Shown here piece after piece: positions 17,497 to 26,061 of a stretch of DNA of 38,225 nucleotides (position 1 is the first letter of the stretch; every line of letters starts with the position of its first letter). The DNA lies in assembly GCA_015152525.1 (NCBI GenBank), contig SUTU01000018.1, positions 1 through 38,225 on the forward strand, read 5' to 3'. The notes under the pieces are model-generated. The model worked only from the letters and a program-made list of their open reading frames with translations. It made no database searches and had not been told where the DNA came from. The position numbers and the translations under genes are program-made. The stretch comes from Cyanobacteria bacterium SIG28 (GTDB lineage Bacteria > Cyanobacteriota > Vampirovibrionia > Gastranaerophilales > Gastranaerophilaceae).

Positions 17497-18405
17497 TTAA
17501 CTATGCGGATGAGCCGATTCGTAAACCTCTTGCATATGCTTCATGGAAATATGTGTGTATATTTGAGTATTTGAAATTCCTGCATGACCTAAAAGTTCTT
17601 GAACAACCCGCAAATCTGCACCATTTTCAATTAAGCGAGTTGCAAAACTGTGTCTAAAAACGTGTGGTGTTACTTTTTTAGGTAATTCTATTTTTTCTAC
17701 AACATCGTTTATAGCTTTTCTTATTGTTTTATTTTGCAATCTAAAACCTGTACTGTTTATAAACAACGGCGTATTGTCATTAATCTCATTTGTATTGTAT
17801 TCCGGCGCAATAAGTTTTCTTGCGGTTGTAATATATTGTTCCAAATACTGTTTTGCTCTCTGAGAAACCAAAACAATCCTCTCCTTAGCACCTTTCCCAA
17901 AAACTCTGATTTCGTTTTCTTCCAAATTCAAATCGCCAAAATTCAAATTACTTAACTCAGAAACACGCATTCCCGTCGCCCATAAAAGCTCCAAAATAAC
18001 CTTATTTCTAAACCCTGCCGGAGTATCAATTTTTACATTATTCAAAATTTTTTCAACTTCTTCCGTCGTTAAAAATTTTGGCAAAGATTTCGGTCTTTTA
18101 GGTGCAGAAAGAGATAAAGCCGGATTAGAATCAGTGTAACGTTCCCTGAATAAGTATTTGTAAAAAGTTCTTATAGATGCTGTTTTACGTGCAATCGTTG
18201 TTTTTTTATAATCAAATCTTTGAATAAAATGCAAATACTCTCTCAATTTATTAAAATCAACATCAACACAGCTTATTCCATCCAACCAAAGAATATACGC
18301 CACAATATCAGAACAATAAGCATCAAGAGTATGCTCAGAGAAATTCTTTTCTATACTTAAATAATTCTTAAACCCGTCAATAAAATCTCGTTCTCTTTTA
18401 TCCAA
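17497..18405 (-). CDS. Tyrosine recombinase, XerC/XerD type
   Basis: This 302-aa site-specific recombinase is expected to resolve chromosome dimers at dif. The N-terminal SAM-like core-binding domain runs from DKRERDFIDGFKNYLSIEKNFSEHTLDAY. The catalytic domain has Arg in WATGMRVSEL, Lys in GKGAKERIVL, HxxR in TPHVFRHSFATRL, His/Trp-site HAG in LLGHAGISNTQIY, with the nucleophile Tyr in IYTHI. I start it at TTG 18405 because AAGGA lies 7-8 nt upstream and the length then matches the family. The longer frame to 18474 contains a TATAAT promoter box (18452-18457). XerC versus XerD cannot be decided. Confidence 0.88.
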   Translation of the reverse strand: MDKRERDFIDGFKNYLSIEKNFSEHTLDAYCSDIVAYILWLDGISCVDVDFNKLREYLHFIQRFDYKKTTIARKTASIRTFYKYLFRERYTDSNPALSLSAPKRPKSLPKFLTTEEVEKILNNVKIDTPAGFRNKVILELLWATGMRVSELSNLNFGDLNLEENEIRVFGKGAKERIVLVSQRAKQYLEQYITTARKLIAPEYNTNEINDNTPLFINSTGFRLQNKTIRKAINDVVEKIELPKKVTPHVFRHSFATRLIENGADLRVVQELLGHAGISNTQIYTHISMKHMQEVYESAHPHS

Positions 18406-18451
18406 AATACATCCTTTAAATTTTGTAAGAAATTTACTTTTATTATTACTT

Positions 18452-18457
18452 ATTATA
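18452..18457 (-). promoter_or_regulatory. -10 box of the Xer gene
   Basis: TATAAT on the minus strand with a weak TTCTAT -35 17 bp upstream. It supports the TTG start at 18405, since a transcript beginning near 18445 would not include the upstream ATG. Confidence 0.45.
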
Positions 18458-18492
18458 CAATAATTTGTAGTCATATAGAAGTTTTTAAAATC

Positions 18493-18753
18493 ATGAATAT
18501 ATTTAAGTCATTTGAAACATTTTTAAAAGAACCGCTAAGCATACTTAAAGATAATTTTATTCAAATTGTAAGTATACAAACCGGCAATATATTTGAAAAT
18601 AAACCTTCCGTTGATGTTAGTATTACAAAGGATAAAACCCAAATAACAGTGGTTAATAACGAAAAATTATATAATCTTCTATCGTTAGTTAATTACAAAG
18701 CTAATCAAAAAAAACTAAATGAAAAAGAAGATACAACCAATAAGGTTTCCTAA
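18493..18753 (+). CDS. Hypothetical 86-aa protein ahead of engB
   Basis: No family is recognised. It is a small basic/neutral protein, MNIFKSFETFLKEPLSILKDNFIQ, with a beta-type middle (VDVSITKDKTQITVVNN) and a Lys-rich tail. No signal peptide or membrane helix is seen. The Shine-Dalgarno is weak (AGAAG). It lies 10 bp before engB, is divergent from the Xer gene, and is probably the first gene of the engB-WYL-WYL-coaX operon. Confidence 0.55.
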   Translation: MNIFKSFETFLKEPLSILKDNFIQIVSIQTGNIFENKPSVDVSITKDKTQITVVNNEKLYNLLSLVNYKANQKKLNEKEDTTNKVS

Positions 18754-18763
18754 AAGGTAAATT

Positions 18764-19336
18764 ATGAAACATTTGAATGCAAATTTTATTATAAGCGCTG
18801 AAAAGCTTTCTCAATGTCCGGATTTCGATTTATGCGAATTTCCTCTGTTAGGACGCTCAAATGTTGGCAAATCTTCATTCATAAATGCTTTGGCAAATAA
18901 TAAAAAAATTGCTAAAACATCTAACACTCCTGGGAAAACCAGATTAATAAACTTCTTTAACTTTTCAGACGAGTTTATTATTGCTGATTTACCTGGGTAC
19001 GGATATGCAAAAGTTTCAAAAGAAGCTCAGGCAAAATGGCAAAAATACTTGGAAGAATATCTTTTAGAAAGGCAGCAAATAAAATCATTAATTCAATTTA
19101 TCGATGCTCGTCATGAAATTCAAAAAAATGATTTACAAATGCGAGAATGGGTAGAAAGCTATAATTTACCTATTTTTACAATAGTAACAAAAATGGACTA
19201 TATTCCACGAGGAAAAGTTTTAAAAATAGTTTCTGATGTCAGGAAAAAGCTCGGTGGCGAAGTTTTACCATTCAGTGCAACTGATAAATACTACTGCGAG
19301 CAAACTCTTGAATATTTATTAAATTTGTGCAAATAA
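18764..19336 (+). CDS. engB: Ribosome-biogenesis GTPase EngB/YsxC
   Basis: This 190-aa TRAFAC GTPase is needed for late 50S ribosomal subunit assembly. G1 is GRSNVGKSS (about 29-37), G2 the TSNTPGKTR segment, G3 DLPGYG and G4 TKMD, with the G5-like SATDKY near the C-terminus. Length is typical. AAAGG lies upstream of the ATG. It sits in a compact plus-strand run with two WYL regulators and coaX. Confidence 0.95.
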   Translation: MKHLNANFIISAEKLSQCPDFDLCEFPLLGRSNVGKSSFINALANNKKIAKTSNTPGKTRLINFFNFSDEFIIADLPGYGYAKVSKEAQAKWQKYLEEYLLERQQIKSLIQFIDARHEIQKNDLQMREWVESYNLPIFTIVTKMDYIPRGKVLKIVSDVRKKLGGEVLPFSATDKYYCEQTLEYLLNLCK

Positions 19337-19356
19337 TTCTTATATAGGGAGGCGCA

Positions 19357-20289
19357 TTGTTTAAGTTAGCTGAAAATGTTGATATTAGTCAAATTTCTCT
19401 GACTGGTGCAAGAGGGATTATATTAGCCGGTTTGTTAATGATGGAACCAAGAACGCTTAGTGAAATCAAACAAGCTTTTCTTGATTACAATATTCTTGAT
19501 AAATCCAGTTCTGATGATATTTTAAGAATAGATATAAATACCCTTAAAGTTATGGGATGTGAAATTTCAAGGGCTTCTCGCAAAACCGATGGGAAATATG
19601 TTTTAACAGAACATCCGTTTACTTTTGATATTCCTGAACACGAATTAAAAATTCTCAAAAAAGTTTATAAAGCCTTAAAATCAAATGCTACAATAGAATT
19701 ACTTTTTGAATACGATGAGCTTTTTAAAAAACTTGCTTCTTATGTTATAAATCCCGAAACAAAAGAAGGATTACTCGGAATATCAATATTCAAATATTTT
19801 GATATTAATGCAGTTAAAGAAATGCTTGAAGATTGTCAAAATAAAAAAGTTATAACATTAATTTATAAAAAACCTAACGCAAAAGAAGCTACTCAAAAAG
19901 ACGTTGTTGCACAAAAACTCGTTTTTAACAATGACCAAATTTATCTATATTGTTATGATTTAAACAAAAAAGATTCTGTAATGCTTAATTTCAAGCGTAT
20001 CAGAAAAATCATTTCAAAAAGATGCTTGAATAAAGACGATAACATTGAAAAAAAACAAACTAAAATAAAATTTCACATAAAAAGTTTTGATAAAAGTTTA
20101 CTCAAAGATACTGAAAAAATAACAGAGCAAAATTACGAAGGTTATTTTATTGAAGGAATTTATCATAACGATTTTGTAGCAATGCAAAGAGTTTTGTCTT
20201 TGGGTGCAAAATGTACTGTTCTGGAGCCTCTGGAATTTAGAAACATGATAATAGGCAAATTAAAAGAAATGAGAAAAATCTATGAGTAA
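19357..20289 (+). CDS. WYL-domain type regulator, first of a pair
   Basis: This 310-aa protein resembles WYL-domain transcriptional regulators. It has an N-terminal winged-helix-like region (RGIILAGLLMMEPRTLSEIKQAFLDYN ... INTLKVMGCEISRAS), a central beta-rich WYL-like segment (KKVITLIYKKPNA ... KLVFNNDQIYLYCYDL) and a C-terminal WCX-like part. WYL domains sense ligands or nucleic acids. It starts at TTG (19357) with AGGGAGG 4-5 nt upstream. Its end overlaps the start of a second WYL-like gene by 8 nt, recalling the paired PafB/PafC arrangement. Targets are unknown. Confidence 0.7.
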   Translation: MFKLAENVDISQISLTGARGIILAGLLMMEPRTLSEIKQAFLDYNILDKSSSDDILRIDINTLKVMGCEISRASRKTDGKYVLTEHPFTFDIPEHELKILKKVYKALKSNATIELLFEYDELFKKLASYVINPETKEGLLGISIFKYFDINAVKEMLEDCQNKKVITLIYKKPNAKEATQKDVVAQKLVFNNDQIYLYCYDLNKKDSVMLNFKRIRKIISKRCLNKDDNIEKKQTKIKFHIKSFDKSLLKDTEKITEQNYEGYFIEGIYHNDFVAMQRVLSLGAKCTVLEPLEFRNMIIGKLKEMRKIYE

Positions 20290-21148
20290 ATCTCTGGCTT
20301 TAAAAAGAAATCAATCATCTATGCAAGTTTTAAAAACATTGTTATTGCTTTTACAAGACAATTACACAATGTCAGAACTTGTTGAACAATTAAACCTAAA
20401 CGAAAAAGAACCTATTTTTAACAATAGCGTTGTGAGCAAGTATATTAATACTTGCAGATTTTGCGGTATAGAAATTCTCAAAATCCACAATAAGTATTAT
20501 GTAACAAAACTTCCTTTTGGGCTTAATTTAACTAACAAAGAAAAAGATTTAATAACACTGCTTCAAAATAACGCAAAAAAATGTTTATCAAATAAAACAA
20601 GAAGTATATTCGAAAATTTAATATGTAGATTGAGCAGATTTTCCAGTAAAGAATTAATCAGAGTTGATAAAAATGCATTGGAACTTACATACTCCACTTT
20701 TGAATCTGCTGTAAAAAATAACAAAAAAATAAGATTAATGTTCAGAACAAAAGCAATAATGGATTGCACACCATTAGAAATTGTAGAACATAAAGGAAAA
20801 CCTTGCTTCAAAGTTTTATTAAAAGACCGCCAAAGATTTATTGTTATAGAACGGGTTACGGGATTGGAAATTCTTGGTGATACAATCGAGGTTGACCATT
20901 CGGACAGAAGTGTTGTATTCAAAATTTATAACGATTTAATAATGCGTTACTCTGCTCGCCAAGAAGAATTAGTTACAACTGAATGTTATCCGGAATATAT
21001 TACAGCAACAAACAGAGGCGAAAACAAAGATGTTTTATTATCTCGCTTACTCAGATATGACAGTAATTGTGAAATAATACATCCAAAAGATTACAGAAAT
21101 GAGATGAAAGCAATTATAGATGAAACTCTTGCTAATTACGGAGAATAA
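20282..21148 (+). CDS. WYL-domain type regulator, second of a pair
   Basis: This 288-aa paralogue-like partner of the preceding protein has an N-terminal helical region (QSSMQVLKTLLLLLQDNYTMSELVEQLNL), a middle WYL-like segment (NNKKIRLMFRTKAIMDCTPLEIVEHKGKPCFKVLL) and a C-terminal WCX-like region ending IIDETLANYGE. The canonical W-Y-L triplet is not obvious, so the assignment rests on layout and pairing. The 8-nt overlap suggests coupled translation and a possible heterodimer (inference). coaX follows after 5 bp. Confidence 0.65.
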   Translation: MSKSLALKRNQSSMQVLKTLLLLLQDNYTMSELVEQLNLNEKEPIFNNSVVSKYINTCRFCGIEILKIHNKYYVTKLPFGLNLTNKEKDLITLLQNNAKKCLSNKTRSIFENLICRLSRFSSKELIRVDKNALELTYSTFESAVKNNKKIRLMFRTKAIMDCTPLEIVEHKGKPCFKVLLKDRQRFIVIERVTGLEILGDTIEVDHSDRSVVFKIYNDLIMRYSARQEELVTTECYPEYITATNRGENKDVLLSRLLRYDSNCEIIHPKDYRNEMKAIIDETLANYGE

Positions 21149-21153
21149 ATTTA

Positions 21154-21924
21154 ATGTTTCTTGCAATTGATATAGGAAATACAAATATAAATATCGGCAT
21201 TTTTGAAAATGATAAACTCATACAAACCAATAAACTGGTTTCTAATATTAATTTGCCGGAAGAAGAATATGTTTCTATACTAAAAAAAACTCTCCAAAAT
21301 TACACAATAGAAGATTGCATTATAGGCTCTGTAGTTGAAGAATTGAGTCAAAAAATAAAAAACGCTTGTGATAAAGCTTTCAATATAAAATCAATGCTTT
21401 GGTGTAATTTGCTCAACTGCGGAATTAAAATCGCCTTAGAAAAACCTTTAGAAATCGGAGCTGATAGAATTGCAAACGGTTATTGCGCAAAAATTAAATA
21501 CAGCTTACCTGCAATTGTAATAGATATCGGAAGTGCAACTACATTTGATATAATTTCTAAAGACGCAACATTTATCGGCGGATTAATTATGCCTGGGATA
21601 AATATGCAATTAAAATCTTTAAACAGCAATACCTCAAAACTACCGGCATTAAAAGCAGAAGAAGCAGAAAAAGCTATCGGAACTTGCACAAAAACAGCAA
21701 TACTATCCGGCGTGATAAGAGCTTCTGCATGCGCAATTGAAGGTATGATAAAACAATGTGAAACAGAATTAGGCGAACAAGCTACTATTATTGCAACCGG
21801 TGGCGACTGTTCTTTATTATCAAAATATATGACCAGAAATTTTGACTATATAGATCCTGATATTACCCTCTACGGATTTAAGTATTTATACGATTTAAAC
21901 AAAAGTTGTCTTTGTTTAGAATAA
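21154..21924 (+). CDS. coaX: Type III pantothenate kinase
   Basis: This 256-aa ASKHA-fold kinase makes the first committed step of coenzyme A synthesis from pantothenate. Motifs are the phosphate-1 LAIDIGNTNINIGIF at the N-terminus, GADRIANGYCAK, the phosphate-2 VIDIGSATTFDII, GGLIMPGINM and ATGGDCSLL near the C-terminus. Length is normal. It is the last gene of the plus-strand engB/WYL operon. Confidence 0.93.
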   Translation: MFLAIDIGNTNINIGIFENDKLIQTNKLVSNINLPEEEYVSILKKTLQNYTIEDCIIGSVVEELSQKIKNACDKAFNIKSMLWCNLLNCGIKIALEKPLEIGADRIANGYCAKIKYSLPAIVIDIGSATTFDIISKDATFIGGLIMPGINMQLKSLNSNTSKLPALKAEEAEKAIGTCTKTAILSGVIRASACAIEGMIKQCETELGEQATIIATGGDCSLLSKYMTRNFDYIDPDITLYGFKYLYDLNKSCLCLE

Positions 21925-21990
21925 AATCCTATGTTTGTATGATGTTAGATTTTTAAAAAGTTTTATGATAGTTGTAGGGGAATTGTAAAA

Positions 21991-22011
21991 TCAGAATTTT
22001 TATAATTCTGA
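21991..22011 (+). promoter_or_regulatory. Hairpin just before the Cys4 mini-protein RBS
   Basis: Perfect 8-bp stem TCAGAATT/AATTCTGA with a 5-nt loop ends directly before CGGAG, the ribosome binding site of the gene at 22026. With no T tract it is better read as a 5'-UTR stem than a terminator. Confidence 0.45.
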
Positions 22012-22025
22012 CGGAGAAAAAAGTT

Positions 22026-22229
22026 ATGCTAAATAGTGTTATGCAACCTGCAACAGAAATATCTGATTCAATAACAAAAAATTGGACAGAACAGGCGATT
22101 GAGTGCTATACGTTGAATGGAAATTGTGCAGAATGTTCAATTAAAAAAGCTCATTATTCATTTGATTGCCAAATGCCTAAAATTGTTGAAATTTTAAAAA
22201 TGGTTAATGGTGCACCTAAAATAAAATAA
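22026..22229 (+). CDS. 67-aa protein with a Cys4 cluster
   Basis: The protein has four cysteines, C27-x6-C34-x2-C37-x10-C48 (ECYTLNGNCAECSIKKAHYSFDCQM), spaced as in a possible zinc or Fe-S site. No signal peptide or membrane helix is present. GGAG is well placed before the ATG, behind a hairpin. It is probably separately transcribed from coaX (101-bp gap). No known family is recognised; small Cys4 proteins can be nucleic-acid binding or metal sensing, but this is not shown here. Confidence 0.65.
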   Translation: MLNSVMQPATEISDSITKNWTEQAIECYTLNGNCAECSIKKAHYSFDCQMPKIVEILKMVNGAPKIK

Positions 22230-22389
22230 AATATTATAATAAGCTTGTTACTTTTAAAACACGGGATTTTGTGATAGTATAAATTTAAGTTGTAAATATT
22301 TGTAAAAATATTTTTATAAATAGGCAAATTTTTTTATTCAGCAACATTAAGTTATTGTATCGATATGGGTTTTGAAAGGAAGTTATAAT

Positions 22390-23595
22390 ATGACAATGAT
22401 CATGCCGGTTGAACCAAACAGAAATTCTCAACAAGCAAATTATAATGCTGTAAAAATACAAATTAACAAACCTAAAACAATTATTCCGGAAGGATTTAAA
22501 AATTCGTACGACGATAATGGAATATATAATGCGGTAAACATTCAAGTTGATGAACCAACTGTAGAAGTAAAAAAAGATACAACTTACGACTATCCGGAAG
22601 CAACAGAATTAGTAACTTACGAAATGGCAGGCATAAGACCTGTTATTATTCCGGAATTACCAACTCCTTTTGCTTATAATGCTAATCTTATAAATAACAG
22701 AACTTTTATTAATGCCGAATTTGAAATAGAAAACGAGTCAAAAGAAGACTCTAAGCAAAAAGGTATCGAAAATATTTCTGTTGTTCCTGAACCTAATGTT
22801 ACAACAACAGAAGCTGAAAAAAAAAATCTGAACAATAACATTAGCTTTAACGGAATAAGTTTCAAGGCTAACGATGCAAAAAAAACAATCGAAATAGTTC
22901 CGCCTGTTGAAATTAAACCTGATGTTGATATAGATAGCGTTGTTAAAAATTTATCAGGCAATGATTTTGACAAACAAGCGCAACAAATGGAAGAGATTGC
23001 AAAAGTTGCAATGTTAAAACCTGAAGATGCTGTTTCATATATCACAGCAGATGTATTTACAGGCTTAATTGAAATTGTTAAAAAAGATACTTCTGATTTA
23101 ACACCACCAAACAAAAATCAGATTGATACAAGGAAAAAAATTATTATCAACGAATTGGTAAAAGAACAAGCTGTTAAAAATAATATTCCGCTATCAGAAA
23201 TCGAAGTTCCTTATCAATTAACCAAAGAAGAAATTGATTCAGCCGTAAATATTACAACAATGGAACAAGCTGAAAGAAATAAAGAATATGCGCTTTATAC
23301 AATCGCAATTTTGTCTAAAATATATGCTGATCAAATAGAAGATATTAGTGGCAACATTGTTCCTGCAACAGATTTACCAGGAATTTCAGATGTAGTTGAT
23401 ACTCTAAAAAACAATCAAAATGCAGGCGTTAAAATAGCTGCAATCGATGCTTTAAGATACATTTCAAGACCTGAGTACAATGAAGAACTTGAATCTGTAT
23501 TCTATTTAGCTACAAAAGATAGTAACGAATACGTTGCCATAAATGCTCAAAGAGCTTTAGACAGTTTAGAAACTCAACGTAAAAATGTAGCTTAG
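22390..23595 (+). CDS. HEAT-like repeat protein with disordered N-terminal half
   Basis: This 401-aa protein has no signal peptide. The first ~180 residues are low-complexity and contain two copies of a motif, YNAVKIQINKPK and YNAVNIQVDEPT, and then the lineage-like stretch NNISFNGISFKAND. The C-terminal ~220 residues are helical with HEAT/armadillo-like repeats (for example GVKIAAIDALRYISRPEYNEELESVFY and NEYVAINAQRALDSL). The ATG at 22390 is preferred: AAAGGAAG lies upstream, whereas the TTG at 22372 overlaps it. It is probably a scaffold or adaptor; function is unknown. Confidence 0.7.
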   Translation: MTMIMPVEPNRNSQQANYNAVKIQINKPKTIIPEGFKNSYDDNGIYNAVNIQVDEPTVEVKKDTTYDYPEATELVTYEMAGIRPVIIPELPTPFAYNANLINNRTFINAEFEIENESKEDSKQKGIENISVVPEPNVTTTEAEKKNLNNNISFNGISFKANDAKKTIEIVPPVEIKPDVDIDSVVKNLSGNDFDKQAQQMEEIAKVAMLKPEDAVSYITADVFTGLIEIVKKDTSDLTPPNKNQIDTRKKIIINELVKEQAVKNNIPLSEIEVPYQLTKEEIDSAVNITTMEQAERNKEYALYTIAILSKIYADQIEDISGNIVPATDLPGISDVVDTLKNNQNAGVKIAAIDALRYISRPEYNEELESVFYLATKDSNEYVAINAQRALDSLETQRKNVA

Positions 23596-23610
23596 ACAAT
23601 TTATTCACAA

Positions 23611-23647
23611 AAAAAAGACTTACAAAATTTGTAAGTCTTTTTTTATT
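23611..23647. terminator. Bidirectional terminator
   Basis: AAAGACTTACAAA and TTTGTAAGTCTTT (23614-23640) form a near-continuous perfect palindrome with A and T runs on both sides. It separates the convergent HEAT-like and pgi genes and can serve both. Confidence 0.85.
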
Positions 23648-23660
23648 GTTATGTTTGTCT

Positions 23661-24959
23661 TTAGCCTATACGACCGGGAACAACAACACCGCCTTTTAAA
23701 TTCTTTTTATAGAATTCAACGTGTGGTTGAAGTACGCTATCAAGAACTTCAGGAAGTGCTTTTCCGCCCACAACAGCTTCAACAATTTCTTGATAACAGG
23801 TTGCAAATGCTCTTAATTGAGTTACAGCACCTGCAGCTTCCGGTGTTAAACCAAGTTCGGAAGTTTCAACTGTTTCAACAAAAGTTGCACCAGTAACTTC
23901 ATATGACTTAGAAAGAGCTTCAATATAAGCTTTAGCATTTGAAGAACAAACACCGTTATCACAAGGAACAGTTAGAGCAAAAACAAGTTTATTAGCTGGG
24001 TTAAAGTGTGCTTCTGCAGAGTGATGCATAGCATCAGGAACTTTTGCTACTTGTTTAAGTGTATCTTTAACTGATTCATTTTGCATTTGAGCATGCCAAT
24101 AAACTGTATTTTCAAACATTGAACCCATATACTGATGTACAGAAGCTGAAATTCCGTTCATTTTAGCATCTGCCCAGAAAATACCTTCTTTTAATGCATC
24201 ATTAAGTTCTAAATCTGAAGATAATGATAAAGATGAAACTTCTTGTGCTGATTTAAGCATAGATGCCATATCTTCTTTACTCATACCTGCAAATGCAAGT
24301 GTAAATAGAGCGTGATCATCAAATGCTGAAAATCTTCCGCCTACATCATCATGAATAAATAAATCACCTAACCAACCGTTTTCGTTAGAAGTTCTTCTAA
24401 GTTCACTCTTTTCTGCATTACCGTCAGTAACAGCAATAAAGTGTTTGCTTGCAGATTTTTTTGCTTCTTCTAAAGACTGACCTTTTGATACATAAGCATC
24501 TTCCAACATTTTTTGAATTCTTAAGAAACCATCTTTTGTTTCAAATGTTGAACCACTTTTAGAAGCAATCATATAGCTTGATGATAAAACATCATTACCT
24601 AATCTTGATAAAAATCTGTTGAAGCTGATTGAATCTACATCAGAATAGAATAAAACAGATTCACTGTTTAGATTAAGTCCGTTAATTGCAAGCATATGCT
24701 CAACAGTATGTTTAGAACCGCCAATACCCATTACGCTAAGTCTTGAAACACCTGCTTGAGATTTTAAATTCTCTGCTAAAGAATAGATGTCATCTAATCT
24801 TTTCAATTGTTCTTGAGGTAAGTTTACCCAATTCAAGAATTTTCCAGGTTGATTAGCACGTGATGAAAATTCGCTTACAAATTCAGAAACTTTTGAAGCG
24901 TATTTTGAGAAATCAACACCGGAAAAAGTTGTTTTTAGTGATGAACTTTTTGTTAACAT
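23661..24959 (-). CDS. pgi: Glucose-6-phosphate isomerase
   Basis: This 432-aa SIS-fold enzyme interconverts glucose-6-P and fructose-6-P in glycolysis. Phosphate-binding motifs VMGIGGSKHTVEHM and ASKSGSTFETKDG are clear, followed by DVGGRFSAF, VYWHAQMQNESVKD with the catalytic Glu region, a His in MHHSAEAHF and the C-terminal LQPHVEFYKKN. It deviates from typical PGI (GIGGSKHT instead of GIGGSYLG). The leader contains TTFSGVDFSKY. I start it at ATG 24959, with AAGGAGA upstream; the longer frame to 25004 covers that site. It follows the Spy-like gene with a short gap. Confidence 0.9.
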   Translation of the reverse strand: MLTKSSSLKTTFSGVDFSKYASKVSEFVSEFSSRANQPGKFLNWVNLPQEQLKRLDDIYSLAENLKSQAGVSRLSVMGIGGSKHTVEHMLAINGLNLNSESVLFYSDVDSISFNRFLSRLGNDVLSSSYMIASKSGSTFETKDGFLRIQKMLEDAYVSKGQSLEEAKKSASKHFIAVTDGNAEKSELRRTSNENGWLGDLFIHDDVGGRFSAFDDHALFTLAFAGMSKEDMASMLKSAQEVSSLSLSSDLELNDALKEGIFWADAKMNGISASVHQYMGSMFENTVYWHAQMQNESVKDTLKQVAKVPDAMHHSAEAHFNPANKLVFALTVPCDNGVCSSNAKAYIEALSKSYEVTGATFVETVETSELGLTPEAAGAVTQLRAFATCYQEIVEAVVGGKALPEVLDSVLQPHVEFYKKNLKGGVVVPGRIG

Positions 24960-25017
24960 ATTATTCTCTCCTTTTCCACAATAATATTTTTTATTATTAT
25001 ACACCGCTAAAAAACTT

Positions 25018-25548
25018 TTATTTAGTTTCTGTCGGTTTTAAATTTTTTAAAGAGTTATTTTGTTGTGAAAACCTTTTATTAATTGGATGTTCAGAATGAT
25101 ACTTTTTACGTCCTTCCTTCTTCATTTCTTTAAGTATTTTTTTCTGTTTCCAAGTTAATATAGATTCAAACTCTTTCATATTAGCTTTTCTTATTTGATT
25201 AGCTTGAGCTTCCAAAACTTTTAGTTTTTCATCAATCTGAGCCAATCTTTCTTCTTGAAGTTGAACAGCCACTCTGGACATCTTTACCATTTGTGCTTCT
25301 TGTTTTTTCAAAATGATTTCATCCATAACAGGTTTTATCTTCATATGACCATCAATACGAATTTTTCTCGCTTTAACCTTTTGTTCTTCTGTTAATCCCA
25401 AACGTTTTTCAAAAGCGTTTTCTCTTTCAATTCTGTGTTCTTGATGTCTTTGCGCATTAGCTTTTTTCACCAAATCTGTTGCAATTTCATTAGCATTAGC
25501 TGAAATTGTCATCGTAAAAAACATTAATAAAACCAGTAGTTTTTTCAT
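25018..25548 (-). CDS. Periplasmic Spy/CpxP/CnrX-like protein
   Basis: This 176-aa protein has a Sec signal peptide (MKKLLVLLMFFTMTISANA, cleavage near residue 19) and an all-helical, highly charged mature part. Two LTxxQ motifs, LTEEQ (52-56) and LTWKQ (131-135), are the signature of the Spy/CpxP and CnrX metal-sensor families. These are periplasmic chaperones or stress/metal sensors. It is the third gene of an anti-sigma/ECF-sigma unit, 12 bp after the sigma gene. A sensor role as in CnrYXH is plausible but inferred. Confidence 0.78.
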   Translation of the reverse strand: MKKLLVLLMFFTMTISANANEIATDLVKKANAQRHQEHRIERENAFEKRLGLTEEQKVKARKIRIDGHMKIKPVMDEIILKKQEAQMVKMSRVAVQLQEERLAQIDEKLKVLEAQANQIRKANMKEFESILTWKQKKILKEMKKEGRKKYHSEHPINKRFSQQNNSLKNLKPTETK

Positions 25549-25560
25549 AATATATCTCTC

Positions 25561-26061
25561 CTATAGTAAATCATTCAATTTTTCAGATAGTTCTTTTTTT
25601 GCATTATAAATTCTGGATTTAATTGTACCCAAAGGACATTTAAGCTTTTTGGCAGCTTCTTCGTATGTATAACCCTCTACCTCACACAAAATAATCGTTT
25701 CTCTAAGTTTCGGTTTTAAAGAATCTATAGCTTCTATAATACGTGATTGCCTTTCGGAATTAAAGTATTTCGCTTCCGGAGTTACTTTATTATCTTTAAC
25801 AGAAGTTAAAATAAAATCATCAGATGTAGAATTTAAAGAATTCTTATAACTTGAAGATTTCAAAAAATCTTTAGAAACATTTTTGGCAATTGTACTAATC
25901 CAGCTTTTAAAATTGCCACGTTCTTGATATTTTTCAGCGTTCTTCCAAACCTTAACATAAACCTCTTGTTCTAAGTCTTCGTTATCTTGTTTGGTAATCA
26001 GCCTAATTATATTTTTTACATTTTGTTTATTTGATTTTATTAAATCGTTAAAATTCATCAT
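25561..26061 (-). CDS. ECF-type RNA polymerase sigma factor
   Basis: This 166-aa sigma-70 family factor has region 2 (NEDLEQEVYVKVWKNAEKYQERGNFKSWISTIAKNVSKDFL) and region 4 (IEAIDSLKPKLRETIILCEVEGYTYEEAAKKLKCPLGTIKSRIYNAKKELSEKL), without regions 1 and 3, as in ECF sigmas. It reprograms RNA polymerase to envelope-stress-type promoters. The start overlaps the end of the ZAS-type gene by 14 nt, GGTGG precedes the tandem ATGs, and translation is probably coupled. The anti-sigma-like gene comes first, reverse of the commonest order. Confidence 0.92.
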   Translation of the reverse strand: MMNFNDLIKSNKQNVKNIIRLITKQDNEDLEQEVYVKVWKNAEKYQERGNFKSWISTIAKNVSKDFLKSSSYKNSLNSTSDDFILTSVKDNKVTPEAKYFNSERQSRIIEAIDSLKPKLRETIILCEVEGYTYEEAAKKLKCPLGTIKSRIYNAKKELSEKLNDLL

